From Pseudanabaenales cyanobacterium (GTDB lineage Bacteria > Cyanobacteriota > Cyanobacteriia > Phormidesmidales > Phormidesmidaceae), in the NCBI GenBank assembly GCA_022360135.1, contig JAKSDM010000421.1, positions 1-9,732 of the forward strand: a stretch of DNA of 9,732 nt, read 5' to 3'. A model generated the notes under the pieces. That model did not search any database, was not told the origin of the DNA, and was given only the letters and a program-made list of their open reading frames with translations. The translations under genes and the position numbers were made by a program. Within the stretch, counting starts at the first letter, position 1. Each line of letters starts with the position of its first letter. Shown here in pieces: positions 4,268 through 9,732 of the stretch.

Positions 4268-6526
4268 TTAATATCGCCGGGAGAATACTGAATTGGGCAC
4301 AGCCGGCTCAGGATTGGTCTGGGCTGGCTGATTTAGCTCGTCAGGAGTCTGTTCGAGCCATCCGACATAGCGCATGGGTCGGCTTTTCGCCCCATTCGCC
4401 ACAATGCCAAGTACCTTTAGACGACTGAGTTGAGTGATTGCTTTTCGCAGTTCCGTCTGAGTCACTTGTTCAAGCCGTGAAATTATGATTGTGCTATTGC
4501 AGAATGAACCCACCTGCAGCGCATCCACTACCTCCAAAAGCGGGGGCGTATCTAGCAGCACCAGGTCATACGCCTCTTTCAGGGCCGCCATCAACCTTCC
4601 CATCCGTTGGGAAGCCAGTAATCTGACTGGGTCAGAAGATTCCAACCCAGCGGGCAAGACATTTATTTTGACGTCCATCAGCGCCAGCTGGATAGGCTTC
4701 GCTGCTCCAGGGCCATGCTTAAGTAGGGAAGTCAACCCTCGGTCATTGGGTAGATTCAGTCGTTCATGCAGGTTGGGGCGGCGTAAGTCGGCGTCAATCA
4801 CCAATACTCGTCGACCCAAGCGAGCCGCACTTAAGGCTAAGCCCAAGGTCAGCGTCGATTTACCTTCGCCTGGTAATGCCGAGGTAATCGTTAAAGATTC
4901 GGACTTTGAGGAACCGCCGAGCAGCTGAATATTTTTGTAAATCAAGTCAAGGGACTCGCGAAACAGAGGTTGCTGCATGATCTCAAGTCCGAAAGCAGAA
5001 TTATCCGGCCCAGTTTGGTTGAGCCGGAGTGGACTTGGAAATCCATCAGCTGCAGTCACAGGTACGGTGGGAAGACTGCCCAGCAGAGGCAAGGCGGTTT
5101 GTTTCTCTAAATCTTCTGGGCTATGAACCGCATTATCGATAGCTTCACGGACAAAGGCGGCGACTCCCCCCAAGAATAGACCGACAACCCCCCCCAACAT
5201 CAAGGTGTGAAGGGTGCTTGGACCCACTTTTTTACCTAGCTGTGGAGATTCTACCACCTGCCAGTTATAGCCTCCCCGAGCCAGCTTAGCACTGACTATT
5301 TGCTTTTCTTCTAGAAGTTTCTGCAAAACAGAACGCTCGATTTCAACTTCGGGCTGCAAGCGATCATATTCTGCGATCAAGCCTGGAAAATAATTCAATT
5401 CTTCCCGCAATGATTGTTCTGTCTCGACTAGACTCTGGTAACGCGCTTCCAAACTGGCTAAGTTCGCCTGAACTTCCGCTAGATTGCGAACCAAATCCAA
5501 GTCAACGGTGCTGAGTTGCCCGGCGCTCAAAATCCCCTCTGCCGGGAGAGCGGCCTGAGCCTGGGACTGTCCTAAAACTCGCTCAATCTCTTGGCGCAGC
5601 AAGAGAAGTTGATTTTGACGTTGGTCGAATAGGGTCTGAACACTCGGATCTGAATCAGAAAAGACGACTCGTCGTTCCGCTAGAGCCAGCTCAGTTTGCT
5701 GAAGTTCGTTTAGCAGGGTCTGATAACGAGAAGATTGGCTCAGTCGTGATTCGGTCAGAGCTGTTTCCGGGGAAAGCGCTAGCTGTTCTTGGAGAGTGGC
5801 GTAGAGCGCTTCTGCATCCTCATATTGGGCCTCAACGTCCTGTTGTTCCTGCATGACTCGGTTTAATGCAGCAGTGACTGCCTCAGCCTGTTGCTTTGGA
5901 TCGATTAAGTTTTGTAGCTCGCGAAACTGCTCTAGCGCATCCTGAGAATCCTGCAAGTCCTTACGCGCGTTGTCAAGTTGCTCGTTTAGAAAGGCCAGAC
6001 CTCGTGTCAAGCGTTGTTCTTGCTGTTTAAGATTGTAGTCCAGATAAATCTCTTGAAGCGCCTCTATTACCTTTTGAGTTTTAACCGGGTCATTATCAAT
6101 GTAGACAGCCTTAAAAATTCGAGTTTCGATCTTGGCTTCAGAAACCTGGAACAGTTTCAAGCCATTGTGTACGATTTCGACAGTCAGGTCAGGATAGTCA
6201 GCACTGAGTAAATCCACTGCGTCTTGAATAAATTCAACGCTCCGCATCAGATTAAGCTGAGTGGCGTAATCTATTTGGTTAGAACGAGCTGAAGGGGGAG
6301 GACTTTCTGCCTCTGTCAAGTTCAGTTCTTCGTCAAAGTTAGGTTCCACGAGAAGCTGCATTGAGCTTTCGTAATTCGGTTTTGAATTCACCGCTACGAA
6401 AGCGGCGGCCGCCAACGTAACGCAGAAAGTTCCAAAGAACCAGAAACCACGGCGCACTAGAATTTTAAGTAGATGCCCATAGCCGATATCCTCTTCGGCT
6501 ATAGGACTGAGGTTACTATCAGTCAC
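4268..6526 (-). CDS. Wzc-like polysaccharide co-polymerase with BY-kinase domain
   Basis: Inner-membrane protein that controls chain length and export of capsule or exopolysaccharide, with a cytoplasmic bacterial tyrosine kinase. The 752 residues show a Wzz domain with a first membrane helix (about 28-47), a long periplasmic coiled coil (about 165-410, rich in Gln, Glu and Leu), a second helix (about 438-460) and the kinase domain. That domain has Walker A SALPGEGKST (549-558), Walker A' VLVIDADLRRP (574-584) and Walker B DLVLLDTPP (654-662). The C-terminal tail is poor in tyrosine: after Y720 only the last residue, Y752, remains, whereas Wzc proteins usually carry a cluster. The start is GTG at 6526; an in-frame TAA lies two codons upstream and no Shine-Dalgarno is evident. 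It is divergent from the outer-membrane partner gene at 6912. Confidence 0.93.
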   Translation of the reverse strand: MTDSNLSPIAEEDIGYGHLLKILVRRGFWFFGTFCVTLAAAAFVAVNSKPNYESSMQLLVEPNFDEELNLTEAESPPPSARSNQIDYATQLNLMRSVEFIQDAVDLLSADYPDLTVEIVHNGLKLFQVSEAKIETRIFKAVYIDNDPVKTQKVIEALQEIYLDYNLKQQEQRLTRGLAFLNEQLDNARKDLQDSQDALEQFRELQNLIDPKQQAEAVTAALNRVMQEQQDVEAQYEDAEALYATLQEQLALSPETALTESRLSQSSRYQTLLNELQQTELALAERRVVFSDSDPSVQTLFDQRQNQLLLLRQEIERVLGQSQAQAALPAEGILSAGQLSTVDLDLVRNLAEVQANLASLEARYQSLVETEQSLREELNYFPGLIAEYDRLQPEVEIERSVLQKLLEEKQIVSAKLARGGYNWQVVESPQLGKKVGPSTLHTLMLGGVVGLFLGGVAAFVREAIDNAVHSPEDLEKQTALPLLGSLPTVPVTAADGFPSPLRLNQTGPDNSAFGLEIMQQPLFRESLDLIYKNIQLLGGSSKSESLTITSALPGEGKSTLTLGLALSAARLGRRVLVIDADLRRPNLHERLNLPNDRGLTSLLKHGPGAAKPIQLALMDVKINVLPAGLESSDPVRLLASQRMGRLMAALKEAYDLVLLDTPPLLEVVDALQVGSFCNSTIIISRLEQVTQTELRKAITQLSRLKVLGIVANGAKSRPMRYVGWLEQTPDELNQPAQTNPEPAVPNSVFSRRY

Positions 6527-6911
6527 AGCTTAGTATCACAATCTAGACAGGTGAGCAGATCAGCGGTAGATACCTAGCCTCGAATAACTTTTTCGACATC
6601 CCTATAAGTCTTCTCAACTGTCCTATCAACCTTCCGGAAAAAACCGGGTTCAATGAAGTTTTTATCGCCGTAACTTCGAATCGGTTGATAGCGCCAATCG
6701 ACTGTTTCAGCCTCGATTAAAGCAGGCTAAATCTTATCCAGCGGCTGACATTGCCAAAGTCGGCAGTCAACTAAGGCGTCAACGATGCAGGCTCGCCGTT
6801 AGCTCTATATTAAATTTGTTTAAAGATAGTGATTACCAGCCTGATCAACGAGATTGCTCGGTGGATCAAGCTTAGGTGTGAGGTAAAGGCGATATTTATC
6901 CTCGTTAAGGT
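6527..6911. other. Divergent intergenic region between Wzc-like and export-protein genes
   Basis: 385 bp that must carry promoters for both polysaccharide genes. Toward the export gene, TATATT (6806-6811) is a -10-like hexamer without a recognisable -35; starting there would give a leader of roughly 95 nt containing the AGGTGTGAGG block. No convincing minus-strand promoter was found. CTATCAACC (6623-6631) and GGTTGATAG (6683-6691) form a distant inverted pair around CCGG-N6-CCGG, which is not significant on its own. No gene or RNA gene was recognised. Confidence 0.6.
6874..6883 (+). promoter_or_regulatory. Second AGGTGTGAGG block, upstream of the export protein gene
   Basis: Ten bases identical to those at the porin ribosome binding site (788-797). 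GTGTGAGG (6876-6883) is complementary to CCUCACAC of the Yfr1 motif. Here the block ends 28 nt before the ATG, too far to be the Shine-Dalgarno, and no alternative start codon follows it at a useful distance. It is therefore unexplained by initiation alone and is a candidate sRNA-binding site in the leader. Confidence 0.4.
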
Positions 6912-7997
6912 ATGTCAAATCCAATTCATTTTGTGTTGAACCGGACAGTACCTTTGGGCGCGGGCATTCTGGTCGCGATCTTAGGCGCTGTGACCTACTC
7001 AACTCCCACCGCCGCTCAAGGATTATCCTTCCAACTCAGTCAAATGATTTCCCAGGGCAATACTTGGGAATCAGATTACGCTCTGGGACCGGGCGATCGC
7101 ATCAACATCGATATCTATGGGGCCGAGGAATATAGTGGTGAAGTGCTGGTGCTTCCAGACGGCACCGTGAATTTGTCCCGAGTCGGAAAGGTTCTCGTTC
7201 AGGGCCTAACTTTTCAGCAAGCCACCGACCTGATTGGCTCTCGCTATGCTCCCTACTTAAGGCGGATTTGGGTCACAGTGACCCCAGTAGCGCTGCGGAC
7301 GGTAAGAGTTGGGATTTCAGGCGAGGTCAATCGTCCAGGGTCATACGCCATTACTCCGGAAGGGAGCGGCAATCGCGATTCTGAGCCGCCGACGCTAACT
7401 GTAGCGATTCAATTGGCGGGAGGGATTACCCCCAACGCCAATTTACGTCAGGTGCAAGTTCGCCGCCCCAAAGGGGCTGGAGATCATCAGACAATCACAG
7501 TTGATCTCTGGGATCTTCTGGTGACTGGCGATTTGAGCAAAGACATCTTGCTTCAGGGGGGGGATTCAGTGTTCATTCCCACGGCAAAAATGATGGATCC
7601 GGCAGAAGCCAGTCAACTGGCGACCGCTAACTTTGCTCCAGAAACGATTCGGGTGTATGTTTCTGGAGAAGTGGGCAGACCGGGCGCGATCGAGGTGCCG
7701 CCAAATACTCCGCTGAACCAGGCTTTACTAGCAGCAGGCGGGTTTAATGAACGGGCGGCGACCCGTTCGGTTGACCTGGTTCGGCTGAATCCCGACGGCA
7801 CAGTTGCGCGGCGGGAAGTTGCCGTTGATTTTGACCAAAATATCAATCACGAAAACAACCCCGCCCTGCATAACCAAGATGTTATCCTAGTGCGCCGATC
7901 CGGCATGGCCGCATTTTCTGATAACGCCAGCCTTTTCTTGGGGCCAGTCGGCAGGTTTCTGGGAGATGTGTTGAATGTGATTAGAATTTTCAACTGA
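6912..7997 (+). CDS. Polysaccharide export protein, Wza/GumB-like (OPX)
   Basis: Outer-membrane/periplasmic export channel subunit for capsule or exopolysaccharide, expected partner of the Wzc-like protein encoded divergently. The 361 residues start with a signal peptide (R11, hydrophobic 14-29, likely cut after TAA or TAAQ). It has no lipobox cysteine, unlike E. coli Wza. A Poly_export domain follows (about 54-130: YALGPGDRINIDIYG, then LPDGTVNLSRVGKVLVQGLT), then an SLBB domain (about 131-224, VGISGEVNRPGSYAI...LAGGITPNANL...GGDSVFIP) and a second SLBB (about 246-329, VYVSGEVGRPGAIEVPPNTPLNQALLAAGGF...NQDVILVRRS). A C-terminal amphipathic segment (LFLGPVGRFLGDVLNVIRIF) could be the membrane-crossing helix. 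The start is fixed by an in-frame TAA two codons upstream; AAGG lies only 1 nt before the ATG, so initiation looks weak. Confidence 0.93.
   Translation: MSNPIHFVLNRTVPLGAGILVAILGAVTYSTPTAAQGLSFQLSQMISQGNTWESDYALGPGDRINIDIYGAEEYSGEVLVLPDGTVNLSRVGKVLVQGLTFQQATDLIGSRYAPYLRRIWVTVTPVALRTVRVGISGEVNRPGSYAITPEGSGNRDSEPPTLTVAIQLAGGITPNANLRQVQVRRPKGAGDHQTITVDLWDLLVTGDLSKDILLQGGDSVFIPTAKMMDPAEASQLATANFAPETIRVYVSGEVGRPGAIEVPPNTPLNQALLAAGGFNERAATRSVDLVRLNPDGTVARREVAVDFDQNINHENNPALHNQDVILVRRSGMAAFSDNASLFLGPVGRFLGDVLNVIRIFN
7093..7100. repeat. HIP1 octamer in the export protein gene
   Basis: GCGATCGC at the GDRI codons at the start of the Poly_export domain. Confidence 0.9.
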
Positions 7998-8030
7998 GAT
8001 AAATTAGGGGTAAACAGGTGCATCCCAGAG

Positions 8031-8036
8031 TATGAT
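8031..8036 (+). promoter_or_regulatory. Possible -10 element for the RNase HI gene
   Basis: TATGAT matches the TATAAT consensus at five of six bases and lies in the 75-bp gap between the export gene and the RNase HI gene. No -35 hexamer is seen at 16-18 bp. The gene could equally be co-transcribed with the export gene. Confidence 0.25.
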
Positions 8037-8072
8037 ACAAACGCTTTATTCTGAGGATGCCGCCGACCGCCC

Positions 8073-9005
8073 ATGCCTAAACTCCCTATAATCAAAAGTA
8101 TTTACACCGATGGCGCCTGTTCAGGCAACCCTGGTCCTGGCGGTTGGGGAACCGTCATCTACTTCACCGATGGAACCGTCCACGAACTGGGCGGAGCCGA
8201 ACCTGAGAGCACCAACAATCGGATGGAAATGCAGGCCGCGATCGTCGGTTTAGAATTTCTCCTTGCTGCCGATCAGATAGAGCCGATCGCCCTCTATACC
8301 GACAGCGAATACGTCAAAAATGGCATCACTAAATGGATTAAGGGCTGGAAGAAAAAAGGCTGGAAAACCTCCACTGGCAAACCTGTGCTGAATCAGGACC
8401 TGTGGGAGACGCTCGATGACTTGAATGATCGCGCCGCTCAGCAGCTTGAAACGCCAGTACAATGGCTATACGTCAAAGGACATGCGGGCGACGCGGGCAA
8501 CGAGCGATGCGATCAGATTGCTCGGGCATTTTCGCTGGGGCGGCGAATTACCCTGAAGCAGAGGGCGAAGGAGCATGGGAAAGCAGGAAAAGGAGAGACT
8601 GATAAAGGGGAAGGGACGATCGCGATAACCGTTAAAGCGGCTGCTGATCCACCCAGCGACGCTAAGCTGACGCAAACGCTAGAATCCAATCACCAAGCTG
8701 ACCTAGCTGGACCTGTTACACCGATAGCGGATCCTGGGTTTCCCCAGACTCTAGAGAATATGACAGGCTTATCCCGCGAAACCAAGGTCGTTCAACTCCG
8801 CCATGTTTTGGAAACCTTGCACATGGCGGATGAAATTGCTGCCCAGGGGTATTTGATTACCAGTACAGAGTTAGCTGACCTAATAGGCGTTAGCGCCAAT
8901 GCCGTTACCAGTCGGGGGGATTACTGGACTTGGCGAAATTGGACGGTGTCGCGAGTACAGCGAGAGGGCAATCAGATTTTGTGGCAACTGGAACGGATTG
9001 ACTGA
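8073..9005 (+). CDS. rnhA: Ribonuclease HI with C-terminal HTH-like extension
   Basis: Cleaves the RNA strand of RNA-DNA hybrids in the cytoplasm (R-loops, lagging-strand primers). Residues 8-155 are a complete RNase HI: TDGACSGNPGPGG with D13, NNRMEMQAA with E52, YTDSEYV with D77, the basic handle WIKGWKKKGWKTSTG (88-102), KGHAGDAGNERCDQIA with H137 and D147. All four carboxylates and the histidine are present. The family is usually about 155 residues; this protein has 310. A low-complexity Lys/Gly/Glu then Ala/Pro linker (about 157-232) leads to a compact domain (about 234-308), where TSTELADLIGVSANAVTSRG looks like a helix-turn-helix and NWTVSRVQREGNQILWQLERI may be a beta wing. GAGGA sits 15 nt before the ATG, a long spacing. 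The C-terminal function is unknown; nucleic-acid binding is inference. Confidence 0.93.
   Translation: MPKLPIIKSIYTDGACSGNPGPGGWGTVIYFTDGTVHELGGAEPESTNNRMEMQAAIVGLEFLLAADQIEPIALYTDSEYVKNGITKWIKGWKKKGWKTSTGKPVLNQDLWETLDDLNDRAAQQLETPVQWLYVKGHAGDAGNERCDQIARAFSLGRRITLKQRAKEHGKAGKGETDKGEGTIAITVKAAADPPSDAKLTQTLESNHQADLAGPVTPIADPGFPQTLENMTGLSRETKVVQLRHVLETLHMADEIAAQGYLITSTELADLIGVSANAVTSRGDYWTWRNWTVSRVQREGNQILWQLERID
8557..8621 (+). repeat. Purine-rich low-complexity stretch in the RNase HI linker
   Basis: A strongly purine-biased run (gcagagggcgaaggag..., gggaaagcaggaaaaggagag..., aaaggggaaggga) encodes the Lys/Gly/Glu-rich start of the linker. Its composition resembles the GGGCAA-type intergenic repeats before ureA rather than flanking coding sequence. 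It may be repeat DNA absorbed into a tolerant linker. The reading frame is intact through it. Confidence 0.4.
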
Positions 9006-9115
9006 TTATAAACAACAAAAAATCAAGCAACTTTTGCAAAAATTTATGTAAGTAGACCTTTCAATTAAACTCCTTTTACAAAACGTTAATTTCACCAGAA
9101 ATAACCCCTTGACTC

Positions 9116-9146
9116 CACGCTATTTCGCAGTTAGCGCTATAACGTG
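9116..9146. promoter_or_regulatory. Imperfect 31-bp dyad in the promoter region of the DUF4231-like gene
   Basis: CACG (9116-9119) pairs with CGTG (9143-9146), TAT (9121-9123) with ATA (9139-9141), and CGC (9126-9128) with GCG (9134-9136) around the loop AGTTA; three positions mismatch. It begins 2 bp after TTGACT (9109-9114), a good -35-like hexamer, and contains TATAAC (9138-9143), a good -10-like hexamer, but these two are 23 bp apart, longer than normal. An operator at this promoter is possible. Downstream, AAAGGAG (9177-9183) is the likely Shine-Dalgarno. Confidence 0.3.
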
Positions 9147-9186
9147 AAGTACCTAAATGACTCTGCCAGTAACAGCAAAGGAGTAA

Positions 9187-9732
9187 ATGGTGTTGAGGAA
9201 GCGGACTTCCTTTAAGGAAGAAATGGGGGCATTAGTTGACGGATTGGATCTGCCAGATTTACAGAAAAAGGCGATCAAATCTCGCTGGCTAGATCAGGTT
9301 GTACTGCTGGAACGCAAAGCCAACCGGGCTGAGAAGAACTACTATCGCTCGAAAATTGTCAACATTGTCAGTAGCCTGCTCCTGGCGGCTTTAGTGGCGC
9401 TGAATGTGGGTGATATCGGCAATCAGCAATTCAAAGGATTCGTTCGGCAGTGGTCTCCCGCTGGGTTAATTGGACTCAGCCTGCTAGTAACCCTGAGCGC
9501 CACCCTGGAAGGAATCGGTGGATTTGGTGAAAGCAGGCGACAGTATCGTCACATGGTGGAAAACTTAAAGAGTGAAGGTTGGCAGTTTTTGCAATTGGCG
9601 GGGTCTTATCAGCAAGCTCCCAGTTATCAAGAGGCGTATTCAACCTTTTCGACTCGGGTGGAACTGATTATTAAGGGCGATATGGAGATCTTTACGGCTG
9701 AAGTCTTTAGGGAGAAGGAGTCAGCAAGAGAA
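9187..9732 (+). CDS. DUF4231-like two-helix membrane protein, 3' end beyond window
   Basis: An open frame of 182 codons runs off the right edge without a stop. It shows the DUF4231 pattern: an amphipathic N-terminal helix with RWLDQVVLLERKA (33-45), a basic stretch KNYYRSK, membrane helix one (about 57-74, IVNIVSSLLLAALVALNV), a short loop, helix two (about 92-110, AGLIGLSLLVTLSATLEGI), then FGESRRQYRHMVENLKSEGWQFLQLAGSY (113-141) and a region with FSTRVELIIKGDMEIF. Function is not known. The 2TM-plus-cytoplasmic-helix layout resembles SLATT-type membrane proteins of bacterial conflict systems, but nothing here shows a partner enzyme. AAAGGAG lies 3 nt before ATG 9187, 6 nt before GTG 9190 and 9 nt before TTG 9193, so the true start may be the GTG or TTG; the protein would differ by one or two residues. 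Confidence 0.85.
   Translation, partial: MVLRKRTSFKEEMGALVDGLDLPDLQKKAIKSRWLDQVVLLERKANRAEKNYYRSKIVNIVSSLLLAALVALNVGDIGNQQFKGFVRQWSPAGLIGLSLLVTLSATLEGIGGFGESRRQYRHMVENLKSEGWQFLQLAGSYQQAPSYQEAYSTFSTRVELIIKGDMEIFTAEVFREKESARE

Noticed and set aside
4485..4928. A 147-codon plus-strand reading frame opposite the Wzc-like kinase domain
   Set aside because: It is the complement of the Walker motif region; low-complexity Ser/Arg composition is typical of a shadow frame.
6623..6691. CTATCAACC/GGTTGATAG inverted pair in the divergent spacer as an operator
   Set aside because: The arms are 51 bp apart and not extended by further pairing; a 9-bp pair somewhere in 385 bp has a chance probability of the order of a quarter.
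8557..8760. Frameshift or gene fusion artefact suspected between the RNase HI domain and its C-terminal domain
   Set aside because: A single uninterrupted frame covers both parts, without a stop or internal start with a ribosome binding site, and the C-terminal domain looks intact.

Overview
The window looks like a chromosomal segment of a filamentous-type (Leptolyngbya/Pseudanabaena-like) cyanobacterium. The lineage call rests on five perfect GCGATCGC (HIP1) octamers where chance predicts about 0.15, an S-layer-homology outer-membrane porin of the cyanobacterial 'iron uptake porin' type, heptameric STRR-like repeats, and a perfect GACGTTGCATGCAACGTC-type palindrome of a kind scattered through cyanobacterial intergenic DNA. 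The genus is inference only.

Left part (1-4248, all plus strand): the 3' half of ureD runs in from the left edge. After a 367-bp spacer with a 30-bp palindrome, a 14-bp tandem duplication and a possible structured leader comes a 530-residue SLH/OprB-type porin. A repeat-derived spacer then leads into ureA, a signal-less S41 (IRBP-like) peptidase gene and ureB. These last three are locked together by two ATGA stop/start overlaps. No ureC follows: ureB ends 19 bp from a convergent gene. So this is a dispersed urease locus, with a porin between ureD and ureA and a peptidase between the small urease subunits.

Middle part (4268-7997): an exopolysaccharide export pair transcribed divergently from a 385-bp spacer. 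The minus-strand gene encodes a Wzc-like polysaccharide co-polymerase fused to a BY-kinase domain (inner membrane). The plus-strand gene encodes a Wza/GumB-like outer-membrane export protein with Poly_export and SLBB domains. Together they would form the trans-envelope part of a Wzy-type capsule/EPS pathway.

Right part (8073-9732): an RNase HI with an intact catalytic core, a low-complexity linker and a conserved-looking C-terminal helix-turn-helix-like domain; then the start of a two-helix membrane protein resembling DUF4231, which runs off the right edge and has no stop codon in the window.

The most interesting regulatory signal is a shared AGGTGTGAGG block: it covers the porin ribosome binding site and recurs 28 nt upstream of the polysaccharide export gene. 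Its GTGTGAGG(A) part is complementary to the conserved loop of the cyanobacterial small RNA Yfr1 (ACUCCUCACAC), which is known to target porin mRNAs in Prochlorococcus. This suggests that two outer-membrane proteins here may share sRNA control.
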